From positions 21,618,297 through 21,682,296 of the forward strand of contig OY294068.1 of the NCBI GenBank assembly GCA_958510875.1: a stretch of DNA of 64,000 nt, read 5' to 3'. Source of the DNA: Endomychus coccineus. Lineage: Eukaryota; Arthropoda; Insecta; Coleoptera; Endomychidae. Below are positions 36,040 through 47,519 of this stretch, one piece after another; position 1 is the stretch's first letter; each line of letters begins with the position of its first letter. The translations under genes were made by a program, and so were the position numbers. Below the pieces are notes generated by a model, which had not been told where the DNA came from, ran no database searches, and saw nothing but the letters and a program-made list of their open reading frames with translations.

Positions 36040-36775
36040 AAGTTTTTTTTTCTATACTTTGACTACACGAGACGAAAATCTATAATGTTTGAGGCACATC
36101 GTGTAAATCAGCGGTGGAATGTTCGAATTTTTCTTGAAGGTTTGGAGTTTATAAGGTATAAGGAAAGACGTCACTAGGCAAAAAATCCACAAATTTGCCG
36201 TTCCATATTATAGGAAGAAAGTTTCAAGATTGACAATGAAGGGGTAGCTAGCTTGAACCTATCTGGGATCTTTCGTGGTGGACTAACAGACAAGATTTCT
36301 GATGAACAGCGACCATGGCAATGTCTATTCAAAACGGAGAGATCGCTCGCCTTTCTACGTTGTTCTAGAGAGTTCGATGAGTTCGTAAGTGTGAGATCAT
36401 CAATCAAACGAATATCTTTCTTCTAGAAAGAATCCAAGAGCTTCAGCGTATGTTCGGGAGCCGAACATGTGAACAGTAATTCAAGACAGGTCGAATCTCT
36501 GGTTTGTAGATAATGAGGAACAGCTGGCACGGAATAGAAAATCAAGTTTTTGTGAAACGATTTCGCATCATCCGCAAAGCTGTGGACGGTATACGTGGTC
36601 ACTTCCAACAGATCGTTGATATGGAACATACACAAAGTTGGTGCCAAGACAAATCCCTGTGGAACACCAGCATTGATAGCCATTGTATCGGAGGACACAC
36701 CGTCAACCACCACATGGAGTGAATAAGAACAATTGGAATGTTGCTAGAAAATATTTTCGGAAATGATCTCATCTA
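36040..36775 (-). pseudogene. jockey-like LINE relic, internally deleted
   Basis: The minus-strand frame 36,713-36,423 contains VVDGVSSDTMAINAGVPQGF, then LCMFHINDLLEVTTYT and HSFADDAKS, so motif B and the catalytic FADD are intact. It then jumps to CSAPEHTLKLLDSF of the C-terminus, so about 150 residues are deleted. The 3' UTR down to 36,040 ends in a poly-T run (poly-A of the element), matching 60,717. 5' truncation plus internal deletion leave it inactive. Confidence 0.8.
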
Positions 36776-36779
36776 CGAG

Positions 36780-37790
36780 AAGGAAGTGTAACATCATGTG
36801 TCTACTATGATTCGCTCTAGTGTTTTTTTTACTGTAGTTGGTAACAACATTTTTATGCACAACGCTGACTTCAACGTTTTTCAAATCTGTAAGTAACAAT
36901 GCAGAGTGGAACCATGATGTCATAATTAAAGCAAGAGCTTCACTTAAAGCTTTGTCACAGCGCTTCAGAATGGTCTATGACAGACCCCTCGACGATCTAG
37001 AAATATAAACCGATTCCACCGGAAATGTGATGGTGCAATGAGAAAACTTTTCCTATTTCACCATTATAGCTCCCGTCTTGGTCTTTTTCTTTCAACCTGG
37101 TTGTAGTTACTGTTGTACTTAGTTTATTTTTAATTAATACATTTATACGACTGTCTTTCGTTATCTCTATTTTATAGATGGAAAACGATACGTGTGAATT
37201 TTTATCAAATTAGATATATTACTTAAAATCAAACTTTGAACTCCAATCAACCAATATCCAAATTGACGTATCACAATTTCCGAGAATCCAATTTATTAAA
37301 GCAGAATTGACTAGAACAGTGTCAGAATCGGATTATTTTCCACTAGAACAAACAAGAACTCACTATCCTGTAATAAATATACCCGGAAATAAATTACATG
37401 TCAAATGAAATCAATAACATTTACAGGTCAGCGAACTGTTCCATAAAATAATAATCGTGGCTTTCAAATTACCTTCCGATAGTATTTACTCCGATAGTCT
37501 GAACAACCGAGAATGAAAAAATTCGTGAACCAACGGTTTGTATCAAAGTTTTAACATAACGTAGGTTCAATATCGATTCTCGTGTTTCATTATTTGATTG
37601 TTCTATTGCATTTTATTCGTTGTTTTATTGTAGAGGCAATAGATCGAAGTAAAAGGATTAGGAGAGATGATACGTACAATTTCAGAATTTAACTACTAGA
37701 TGCTTCGGAAATTGGAGAATAAAACTCAAATTTTACACGAAACTTTTGACATTTAATTTAAAAATGCTGACAAATTGTTACACCACACTG
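36780..37790. other. non-coding, nothing recognised
   Basis: AT-rich; no supported feature. Confidence 0.5.
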
Positions 37791-37798
37791 TGGCATTT

Positions 37799-38380
37799 TC
37801 AAAGCAAGGAGTTATCAATTAAAGCTAAATCTAAAAGTATGTCGTTAAAGATTAGGGATCCGAATGTGGTACAAATTGAGGGATGGGGCGGATAATGGTG
37901 GAGTGTATTTACAAAATTGTTAACAAGTGGTGAATTATACGTATCGATTTGATCATTTAATATCACATTATTATTGTTTTTTGAGTGTTTCAATATTTCT
38001 ATGGATTCTAGTATATTACGTTTATGTCCTTTTTCCTGAATGTGTAAAATATCGGGATTAAGGGTGAAATTGTAGTTATGTTCTAACAGGTGATTCGTAT
38101 AATTAGAGTCCTCTTTTTTGAGCTTGTAACTTCTCAAATGTTTGTTGAACCTTACGCTGTAACTGCGTCCAGTTTGTCCTATGTACAAAGCACTACAGTC
38201 ATCACATCTCAGTCTGTAAACTCCAGATTTCTGTAATTTATCTTTTTTAGATTCCGAGTTATTAATATACGAGCATAGGTTATTTGTTGTTTTAAAGGCG
38301 ACGTACAACTCATAAATCTGTAAATTATGCAAGAATATGAATATTATAGCTGTAATTTTATCAATTTGCCACGAAAACAC
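37799..38380 (-). CDS. PLE GIY-YIG endonuclease fragment (RT absent)
   Basis: A 193-aa open frame. From about residue 28 it matches the tail of a PLE protein: AFKTTNNLCSYINN linker, then GIY-YIG core SGVYRLRCDDCSALYIGQTG, conserved Arg in GRSYSVRFNKH, NYTNHLLEHNYNF and a candidate catalytic Glu in ILESIEILKH. The CxxC plus His pattern of PLE endonucleases is visible (RCDDC, KHLRS, LLEH). The first ~27 residues look like flanking sequence, so the Met is probably fortuitous. No RT could be found upstream. The unbroken frame suggests a young 5'-truncated copy. It is a different family from the other PLEs here. Confidence 0.75.
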   Translation of the reverse strand: MFSWQIDKITAIIFIFLHNLQIYELYVAFKTTNNLCSYINNSESKKDKLQKSGVYRLRCDDCSALYIGQTGRSYSVRFNKHLRSYKLKKEDSNYTNHLLEHNYNFTLNPDILHIQEKGHKRNILESIEILKHSKNNNNVILNDQIDTYNSPLVNNFVNTLHHYPPHPSICTTFGSLIFNDILLDLALIDNSLL

Positions 38381-38399
38381 AAAGTAAATAGCCTGAACG

Positions 38400-39200
38400 T
38401 TCAGTGTAAAGTAAGTGGTATGTTTACCAGAAGCAGCGATGTTGAAGTCGGTATTAAATTAGCTTATAGGGTCTGCCGCCACAGCACTCTACATTGCTAA
38501 GAAGGCAAAGGCAATGAGAGATTACGTAAAACGAGATCTTTGAAACACAGTCTTATAACAAGTACGTGATCCACACACTACTCATAAATTTGAAACACAT
38601 TTATTATAGCTTCTTATCATGTCCCTAACAAATCAATATTTTCCTAGAATTTCATCATCTAATATACAACATGTGCATCATAACCGAATAATGATAGAAC
38701 AAAGTATGTATTCACATCAAAGGGTGATGTCGTTCGATGAGATAATGAAGGATGTTTATTTAATCACGTGACTTACATCACCTTTGCAAGCAAAGTAGGT
38801 TTCGTACATTTCTACGCCTCAAATTTATGATTGTAAGAACAGAAAATATATTTGAAAAGATTTAGAAACCGCTAATGAAAGACGTTAAGATATAATCTAT
38901 GGAAACGTATGTTGTTGCATTTTTTTTGGAAATAGCTGGCAATCAAATTAGCAACAATGAGCTATGGTAGGATATCACTCATACGATTACATGAGTTACC
39001 TTTGTTTCTACTGCTTTCAACTACCAAATATCATACTAGTGGAAACAGGATGTCATATGTCATACAAGCAAAATTGTATTCCTTACAAAATAACAATTTT
39101 CCAATAACGGGGTTACACAGTTATAAGTATATAAATTGAATTAACCAACCCCTAACACTAGGATGAGAAGAAAAGAGAAAAAAAGAGAATACCTATATTC
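38400..39200. other. non-coding, nothing recognised
   Basis: No supported feature; a 60-aa frame at 38,957 is unconvincing. Confidence 0.5.
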
Positions 39201-39259
39201 CAATTGATTTTTACATATTGTACTGTTTATCTTGCATAGTAGCCTTCCACGGATAGCTA

Positions 39260-39434
39260 ATCTTGAAGAATCTTGGCTTCCGGATGAATACCGCGTCACA
39301 ATAGCTCGACTTGATGCTTGAACTGAAACTCAATTCTGCCCTGAAGATGCCATTTGTAATGGTTGGCAAAACGTCGGCATCAAGTCGAGCTATCGTGACG
39401 CGGAATCCATCTGGAAGCAAAGATTTTTTCAAGA
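39260..39434. repeat. palindromic pair of PLE ends around a hammerhead-like motif
   Basis: Arms 39,260-39,317 and 39,377-39,434 are inverted copies (shared ccgcgtca, atagctcgacttgatgc). The 59-bp centre holds ctgaagatgcc, then ggttggcaaaacgtcgg. A single-arm copy of the same sequence is at 57,040-57,125. The transcript would fold into a long hairpin with the motif at its tip. Confidence 0.75.
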
Positions 39435-39480
39435 TTGTACTGTTCAGTTTCTGAAAACGCCAATGGCATATAGTTTCAAT

Positions 39481-40135
39481 CTATGCATAGAGACATGGAA
39501 CAAGTAAATGTGTGTGAAAAATAAACTGTAATTTTGTTTGTAGCAAACACATTGGTGAATTATTTGCATAATTTGTAGCAAATAATTGGTGATATAACAG
39601 TGTGGGCAACCGAGAACTATATTGTCTGACGTTAAAGTGAATATTATCTAATATAGAGTTAATAATATTGTTCAAAATATTGGAAAGGAAAATTAGTCCT
39701 GAAACATTTCTACGAGAATTTAGTTTTAATAATTTGTAATGCATAAGGCTATAGTCGTACTTGTTGAAATGAAGTCTTCTATGAAATCTAAAATTGAGGG
39801 AATTAATGAATCGTTTTTGTACTTTTTCCAATCTATCAATTTATTTGATATACAGTGGGTTCCATACTAGGTGACCACGAACCAGAGAATTATATAGTAA
39901 TATTGAGCAATCAGGATTAGTAAATGATTTATTTGTGGCAATATGAAGCCTAGGTTCCCAAGGGCCTCCTTGGCAATTAGTTCTATGGGTGATTCAAATG
40001 ACAATTAACAGTCTAATGTAACCTCGAGATCGTTAATTGTTTCTACCCTCTCCAGCAACATACTATTGATATGGTATCTGTTTTCAAACAAATATTTTGG
40101 AAAACGTGATTTAATGACATTTATCTATGTTCAAA
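39481..40135 (-). pseudogene. LINE relic, C-terminal part of ORF2
   Basis: The minus-strand frame 39,831-39,481 begins MEKVQKRFINSLNFRFHRR and includes KLLKLNSRRNVSGLIFLSNI, the typical post-thumb region of jockey/CR1-type LINEs. Upstream, decayed frames give CSILLYNSLVRGHLVWNP-like sequence and FSGSWSPSMEPTVYQINR. The RT active site is absent, and stops show decay upstream of the 116-aa frame. Confidence 0.7.
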
Positions 40136-40139
40136 AATA

Positions 40140-40930
40140 GTACATTTAAGAAGACTAAAGAAATAAATGGTATCAGATATAGTGAGATCGTTGTTGAAAC
40201 TCAATAATAATGTAAATATGAAGAGTTATCATTCTTCGATTGTGATGATATCACGAACCTTCCATCTACACAATGATATTTGAAAATAAAGCCTTCATGA
40301 ATAAACAATCGTTTTTGGAATAACGCAATATCTTTCCATTCCACCGCATGTATAGTTACTTAAATCGAACTAATACAGTTCGAATCTGTCCTCTATCAAC
40401 TCTCTAATCCTGGAAAATTTAAAGCAGATGTATATTATTAGTCCATTTGCGTTCTCAAAGTGGAAGAAAATGTATATGTAGGATATCATCAAGGTACCTA
40501 GACATATTCGTTTTTCGTTTGGTTAACTTCTTCAACGCGAATGTGAAGATATTTCAGCAAGAAGCATAATTTATTTAAGGTAACTAGTTTTTAAGAATTC
40601 AAATCTGAAATCAAATTTCAAGCACATCAATTGCAACGTTGGCGGACTGAATGGAGGTAACATTCACGTTATACTATTCTCTGGGGAAGATAGTTTTCTA
40701 TTCTTGAAGACGAGATTATTTCTCGTTGTCCATATTTTCAGCTAAGATAAAAATCTGGCTCTTATGAACTTTGGTATGAGCAATATGTTAGAAGGATATG
40801 GAGAAAAATCTCCAGACCAGATATGGGGCACGTCCTCGTCATATTAAAATAGTAATGAAGCTATTATTCGAACAAGGTCTCACTATTTTCAATTTGTAGT
40901 CCATGTATGTGGAAAGAATCTAATCAAAAT
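40140..40930. other. non-coding, nothing recognised
   Basis: AT-rich; no supported feature. Confidence 0.5.
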
Positions 40931-40931
40931 A

Positions 40932-42230
40932 CAGTAAAACCCTTCATTTTTGCTACTCGTCAAAAGCGGCCACCCCTCAACGGTCAGTTTTGAGATTTCA
41001 CAAATTATACTTATGGCAACTTCTGAATACGAAACCCTTTGAAAACGGTCACGGTCACTTTCAACAACCACCTTTTCACGAAATCTTATGGAATCTCCAC
41101 CCTTAATATCGGTCGGCCGTAAACCTTCTCGACGCCGACGGTCAACCGACCTGACCCTCGTTTCTAAGAATGGTTGTGAGCAATAAACAATTGGGGCTGG
41201 CATTACTGTCTATTTGTAGGTAGTAATTTCCCGAAATATTAATCGAATGTATAATGCTTCAGTAAGACCAAGAAATTATTTACTTCGATTCGTTTCCCAG
41301 CAATTATGTCTCTGAAACGTAAACGTTTGTTTCTTTTACGAAAATGTGAAATTATCGAAGAAAGCGAAAAATACGGTACCAGTGCGCGAAATTTAGCGGA
41401 CTAGTTTAGTGTTGGACGAACACAAGTAAATAAAATTTTCATGGATAAAATAGAATTGAAAAACTTTTTGGAGGAGGCACTAATGCAGTTCAAAAAGAAA
41501 ATTTCCAAAACCAGAAGGATTTGCTATTGACCAAAAATTTTATGGTTGGTTTTGCAACGCTAGACATAAAGACATTCCTATATCGGGACCCTTGATAAAG
41601 GAAAACGCTCTAAAAGTATCTCATAAATTGAAAATTAACAGATTCAATGTTTCAAATGGCTGGCTGAATAGGTTATACAAGATTAACGACATTAATTTAA
41701 AACAATTTGAGGTGAGTCCGCTGACGTGGACGGAGTAAGTGTTGGAGATTGGAAAATTAAATTGGTATCAATTATCAAGGACTATGAAGCCAACGATATT
41801 TTTAATGCTGACGAAACTGGACTTCACTATTTGGCAATGCCAAACAAAAATTTTGCATTCACGAGTGATAAATGTGATGGAAAGAAGTACGTTCAACAGC
41901 GACTGACACTTCATTTTTGATGTAACATGAATGGTGAGAAGAAAAATCCACTAGTTATAGGAAATCGCGGAAATCCGCGATGTTCCAAAGGAACGCATGT
42001 AGATAAATTGCTAATAGAATGTGTATCCAATAAAAAAGCTTGAATAACAACAGAGATAATGAGTTATTGGTTGAAAAACTTCAACAAAAATCATTTCGAT
42101 TACAAAAAATTCAATATTTTGAATAAGGAAAACAATCATTATAGAAGATCTACGCTCCGATCTGCATTCTTCAATTATACATCATCTCCCATATACAATT
42201 CATAATATACAGAATATTGAAAAAAGTTGA
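40932..42230 (+). mobile_element. pogo/Tigger-like transposon relic, 3' truncated
   Basis: The left end CAGTAAAACCCTTCATTTT after a TA dinucleotide matches the style of pogo/Tigger terminal repeats. A CpG-bearing 5' region (40,960-41,190) is followed by a decayed transposase. No matching right end was seen up to 43 kb. Confidence 0.7.
41306..42180 (+). pseudogene. pogo/Tigger transposase relic (CENP-B type)
   Basis: The plus strand from ATG 41,306: MSLKRKRLFLLRKCEIIEES and EKYGTSARNLAD-stop-FSVGRTQVNKIF form the psq-type helix-turn-helix of CENP-B-like proteins. Decayed frames follow with FKKKISKTRR and WLNR-like remnants. Then GESADVDGVSVGDWKIKL and YEANDIFNADETGLHYLAMP (first catalytic Asp) lie within the open frame 41,726-41,920. 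KNPLVIGNRGNPRCSKGTHV and NKKA-stop-ITTEIMSYWLKNF follow, and then the match stops before the second Asp. Many stops; inactive. Confidence 0.8.
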
Positions 42231-42502
42231 AGAACGTCATATACTTATGTTGTAACAACTACTTCAGAAAATGTTACTGTTAAAGGAATAAAAGTTATCT
42301 GGCGCATTCGCCATTTAACAACCAATGAACTAATATTATACATTGCGGTTCAAATGTATTCAGCCTGAACATGTTTTCTGATATCTGATCCAAAAAACTT
42401 GGTCTCCCACCTTTGAAGTTCAATTGATACCTCATTTTGAAAAGTATTCAATTGTCTATTCAGCACTGTGATATTTTCTAAATTCCGTTCAATCATTATG
42501 AT

Positions 42503-43578
42503 GAAAAAAATCGATTGTAGAAGTCATTTTTACATGATATGCATCTTTTTGAATGCATTTTCATGAAATGATAATAAAAATGTTGAAAAAACTACCAAAT
42601 GTGCCAAAATAGGTCAGAATTTCTTCCTCGAGGGGTTCCTGTTACTATCGTCGTCTCCTCGGGAAAATATCTTTTGCAATGGAGTGAAACTTATTGGGGA
42701 GGTTCTTTTGAGATTGCCGGTTGTCACCATGATCCTCAATAGTCAGCTGGTGATCAGGATACCCTGTTGACCTAGGTCATATCCATGGATTGTTTTTGCT
42801 TTGCTCTGAAATGCAACCAACCACAGATCTGTTTATCAGATGCCTCGTCGATTGATTCCGACCCCAGAATCGTGATCAACTCCCCAAAAAAAAACCAAGA
42901 GACTAATTTGGTTGCATTTCAGAGCATATTGAAATCAATCCATAGAGATGACCCAGGTCATCAAGGTATCCTGACCACCAGGTGACTGTTGAAAGACATG
43001 GTCACAAGCGGCAACCTCGAAACAACCTCCCTCACATGTTTGATCCCATTCCAAAAGATAATTTTAAGAATTCCCTGGAGACAACAATAGTACCAGGATG
43101 TCCTGAGCCCCAAGTGCGTGGTAGTTAGGATCTGGCACCGGAATTGTCTTCAACGGCCCTAAAAACCCTTAAAATACTAGTTTAGTTGCATTTTAGAGCA
43201 TATTAAAAAACAATCCATGATGATGACCCAGGTCATCAGGGTATCCTGACCATCATGTTACTATTGAGTATCATGATCATGACCAGCAATCTCAAGAGTA
43301 CCTCCCCAATAAGTTTCACTCCATTGCAAAAGATATTTTCCCGAATCCCCTGGAAACGACGATAGTACCAGAATGTCCTGAGCCCCAGGTGCGTCTTAGT
43401 TCAAGTAAGAAATTTCGGCATATTTTGGTTATATTTTGCTATTTCTTCAACATTTCTAATATTATCTCCTGGAAATGCATTCAAAAAGATGCATTTTCCT
43501 CTGCAGAAATGCTAAAATGCATATCGTGAAAGAATAAACTGGTAACATTCTTTTAGACTTCTAGAATCGATTTTAAAA
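42503..43578. mobile_element. fold-back element: inverted arms plus an extra tandem unit
   Basis: The left arm 42,503-42,833 reappears inverted at 43,178-43,578. Shared blocks include tttttgaatgcattt, gcaatggagtgaaacttatt, caggataccctg and atggattgttttt. Between them (42,905-43,135) lies a third, more diverged copy in the same orientation as the right arm, so the right side is a tandem pair. There is no coding capacity. Transcripts would fold into a ~330-bp duplex. I could not confirm a target duplication. Confidence 0.75.
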
Positions 43579-43579
43579 A

Positions 43580-45430
43580 ATCTTTGTTCATACTTTGACC
43601 TTTAATCTGCTCTATTTGTTCATCAAAGATTCATCTTATTGATGAGAAAGACAATACCATAGATTCTATTGAGCTCTTTGTTATAGTTTGCTCGTATAAG
43701 ATGAATATGCATTAGTCTATGCAACAAGCAATTTTGTGATTCCATGCTGGAACAGAGTAGTCCATTTCACAATATGGGTGAAATGGAAGAAATTTTCAAG
43801 AGAAGGTTACCTATGTATATGTCAATATGTCATATTGTCATGAATTCATTGTTAGTAACTGAATGATACAACGAATCCGGACCAATTTTTTTCTTTTGTA
43901 TTCATTTTTTATCTTATTCTGTGAATTCTTTATGGCGTAACAATTATTGTCAATATATCATTATTCAATTGTGAATTTATGTTTGAACAATAACATTATC
44001 TCTCGAAAAACCGAGTGAAGCATAATGTATGATAACTAGTGTCAAGGCTCTTAGGATAGTTGGCACACGCTGAAAGTTATAGAGTCATTATAGTGAGAAA
44101 ACTTAATGGAAGTCGCGAAAACAATAAGATCAGACACAGCGTGAAGATCCGGGGTGTCGATCTGAGTGAGAGGGTGTTTTTAAGGTGGTAGATATTTAGT
44201 CTGTAAGGCGCGTACAGCGGCCTCCTGGGGTATTGATCTACTCTCTCTCCGCGACATACTTCTTTTGTTGCCAACACCTACTACTGGGAACTCCAGATGT
44301 TATTCTCCGTATCGAGAGCCTGTCCAAACAGATCTCACCAGATAACTCCGCGTAAAAACGGCATCATCGAATATTGATATCGTGACAGCCTTCGACCGCG
44401 ATTAATCAAGCCACCTCTATTATTTTGCGCGTCTTTCACGAGGGAGAAGCATATTTCAAATATGGGTTGGAAAAGTGGCACCTACCTTCTTTCTTGCTCT
44501 CTATCTCTCTCTGTCTCTCTCGATTTAATGATTTAAACATCTTGAGTTGAGATAATAAGAGATAATTAATCATGGTGTTGAGTTTCCAGTAGGGGCGTCG
44601 TTCTAAATTAGTGGAAAAACACGATTCTATAAATTGTTCCTCAAACAATTACGATGAGCTTCTTTTGTACGGAAATATTATTTTTTTTCTTTTAGTATAA
44701 TAAACATGAATACATTGTTCGCAACAGGAATGATAAATCATGAAATAAGTGATAATAGCATTAATTGATGCTGTAACATGGTCCTCTCTCTATGAAACTC
44801 TATTGAGCCATACTCAAGGAATTTATATTTTTCCTATTCGTTAATATTCACTTATCTACAGTATGGTCATTTAATTTAGAGAATCATGACACGTTGGAGT
44901 ATCAATCATTGATTAACCAGAACAAACTTGAAAAATATCATTGACACTAGACTCTTATAAATTCAAACACTGGAAGGTAACTGGTGGGATAAACGCTATT
45001 TTTATCAGAGAAACTCGTACTCAACAACAATAAAATATTTAATAAACAACAATTAAAAGATAATGATAATAATAAAGAGAATGTCTATGATAATTAAAGA
45101 TAATAAAAAGGATATTATAATTAACTAATATTATACAATTATTAATATGAATAATCTAAGAATGAAACCTGAAATTAAATAACATCACCTAGAGAATTTG
45201 AATTAACTAAACTAAAGAAATGAAACTTAGATTATTAAAATTATTTCGCAACCAGGATAAACCTAGAGAATCGAAAAGCTATGAACTGATTGAATCTTGA
45301 ATCTATTATTGACTTCAACTTGGATAAAACTGAAACTCTGATTTTAGAGACTATTTCACTCACTTGCGAAATGAACCAATCAGAAGCTCTAGTCAAGTTC
45401 GGATTACCGATAATACGAAACTTGACTCTT
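43580..45430. other. non-coding, nothing recognised
   Basis: AT-rich. A somewhat GC-richer patch at 44,090-44,340 and a (CT)n-like patch near 44,490-44,522 have no recognisable content. Confidence 0.5.
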
Positions 45431-45533
45431 GACTCTGATTGGCCTATCAAGTTCGGTGTTTTCAGATTTGTTTACAGTGCATGTGACAGTTAAACGTCAA
45501 ATATAAGTGATTACGCTGTGCACGCATTCAAAA

Positions 45534-45854
45534 ATGAGTAGATTTGGAATGAATTCTATCGAATCAATCAACGAAAAAATTGATGAAAATGTACCGAAAA
45601 ATACGGGGAAATCGAAGGAGTACATTTGGAAGCAATTTACGAGATTTTGCGATGAACGAAAATACCTATTAGATGAAGCAAAGCCTGTCGAGAAACTAGC
45701 TATTATTTTGAAGGACTGGGGCTTCAACATGAGAAAAATCGATTTACTATTGCAAGTACAAGCGGGTGTTCAAATAATCAAGCTCAAAACATTGTATATA
45801 ATAACTGTACAATTTATAATTATAAGTCTGTCTTTCATTTGTGATCTCAACTGA
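45534..45854 (+). CDS. unrecognised small ORF, possibly N-terminal domain of a Crypton/DUF3504-type protein
   Basis: A 106-aa frame from ATG 45,534 (context aaaaATGa); the frame is open from 45,507. Residues 1-68 look like genuine, hydrophilic, helical protein: SIESINEKIDENVPKNTGKS, then EYIWKQFTRFCDER and KLAIILKDWGFNMRK. This resembles the N-terminal SAM-like core-binding region of tyrosine-recombinase-derived proteins, by memory of the pattern only. After about residue 70 the sequence becomes low-complexity and hydrophobic, as if reading into an intron or unrelated DNA; TTGCAA-gtacaag near 45,750 could be a splice donor. No catalytic domain was found downstream. A weakly similar N-terminal piece occurs at 57,580-57,774. 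Confidence 0.3.
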   Translation: MSRFGMNSIESINEKIDENVPKNTGKSKEYIWKQFTRFCDERKYLLDEAKPVEKLAIILKDWGFNMRKIDLLLQVQAGVQIIKLKTLYIITVQFIIISLSFICDLN

Positions 45855-45861
45855 ATTGATT

Positions 45862-45904
45862 CGAGAAAACACCACGAGTCCGCAGTACTCGTGGTGTTTT
45901 CTCG
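45862..45904. repeat. perfect 18-bp hairpin, 7-nt loop
   Basis: cgagaaaacaccacgagt (45,862-45,879), loop ccgcagt, then its exact complement (45,887-45,904). The inverted symmetry continues imperfectly outward to about 45,848 and 45,920 (aactgaattgattc / gaacgattcagttt). It could be the end-to-end remnant of a MITE or an RNA hairpin. Confidence 0.85.
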
Positions 45905-46019
45905 GAACGATTCAGTTTCGTTCAGAAATGAATCCACAGACTTATCGCGAAAATTCAATCACTTGTGGTATTACTACTGAAAACACCCTCTTACTCAAAA
46001 CACACTGAATAATCTATCA

Positions 46020-46440
46020 AAATGATTGCAATTGGAAATGACAAAGTGCCACGTGATTTTCCAAGAGACTCATTCAAGTTAGAAAATATAACTGAAGATT
46101 TTTCGCATTTTGTTGATATACCATGGGGGAAGTTCTTAGTTCGTCCACATAGGGATTGAATTGCAAGAACTGTATTATCAATGCGTTGCATGCGAATTAC
46201 ATTCTTGGGACATCTGCTTTCCGGCAGATGATGTTGGAACAGCTGCCTGGAACTAATAGAAGTGTTGTCACTGTTCAACCTGGAGAATTTTCCTATATAT
46301 TTACTTCTTCTATAGTATTACAAGCATTTGCATCGAGACTACAATTTTCACCCAGATTGTTTTTAACTTTATACTTCCTGAGTTGCAAATTCGAAAGTGG
46401 AATGATACTAGTATTCTCCGTTAGGAGGTAACTAGAATAA
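46020..46440 (+). other. two short plus-strand frames, unrecognised
   Basis: A 45-aa frame from 46,021 includes FKLENITEDFSHFVDIPWGK, and a 91-aa frame at 46,156-46,431 includes MMLEQLPGTNRSVVTVQPGE. I recognise neither. They overlap in different frames, which would fit a frameshifted relic of one coding region. It could be transposon-derived. Confidence 0.2.
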
Positions 46441-47120
46441 CAGAGAAATATGAATAGTAAATGATTACTGAATATGATAGATCTATAATTTTCACGAATA
46501 AATTCAACAGTATCTCTATAAAGTACGAAAGTTTCTAGGTATTTTCAGATTTAGTGCGCGATTTGAAAAATTTAATCTGGAAAGATTTATGATGTTTACG
46601 GTGAATACATATTTTGAAGCTTGTTGGGAAAGTTCTTAACAGTTGCCAATTGGATATACATAGCTGGAGTAGTTGGTAACTTGGATGAAAAAGTATGGAT
46701 CGTAAGACGGAAGGTGTCATGCGGAATTTAATTTCCTTACGAGATTGGAGAAGTAAAAGGAGCTCTCTGCACGATACCGGGTAACTAAAAAGCTGCTAGC
46801 GGCTCTAAATTCCTACGATAATCCCGTTTCCATCATCTGAATGCTTTAGTCTGACACGAGATTGCGCTCAATATGCCTATTTTGTAGATTAGATCGTGAG
46901 ATCATTTCGCTGTAATGTGTACTGGTGGTGCTTTAAGCAAACTTTGTTTTTATTCCGGCTCCGATAAATTTGAATCCACGTTGAAGACAACTTTACTAAT
47001 AGTTCATCTACATGCTGAACAATGAGCTGATGAGAATGAGCTTCATTTGATCCTCATTTTATCTATAATTTACATAAGTACGAAAATAAATAAATTTCGG
47101 GTTCACAGAAGGAAACTTAT
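46440..47120. other. non-coding, nothing recognised
   Basis: No supported feature. Confidence 0.45.
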
Positions 47121-47190
47121 GAATAAGAAACAATCACCCTTACCACTGAAAATACTCTTGAAGTACTGAGGACCAGGTAGCCAGCATAGA
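47120..47190 (+). repeat. PLE terminal-repeat relic (family of 59 kb)
   Basis: atgaataagaaacaatcacc, ttaccactgaaaatact and aagtactgaggaccaggtag align with 58,985-59,060 and, inverted, with 29.1 and 33.8 kb. No coding part is attached. Confidence 0.6.
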
Positions 47191-47519
47191 AAAACAACAA
47201 AAGGATGACAAAGAGTTAAATAATATTCTTCGTAACAAGGAATTTAGGAAAAATTTGAAATTAGAGAATTAGCAATTCAACAGATAGGATTTTCATTCTA
47301 TGAGCTTAAAGAGAATGGTTTTCAAGATATAATATAATATCTCACCACCAAGAATTAGAGCATGAAGCAACTAAGAAATCATTATTGGCTCAAAATGAAT
47401 TCAAATATTACATCTATGATGAAAAGTTATGATGATGGGCTAAAATCAAAATTTACTACATACAAAGGTCCAACCAGATTTTTAAATTAAGGGTAAGTTT
47501 GAGCATAACCATATGGATA

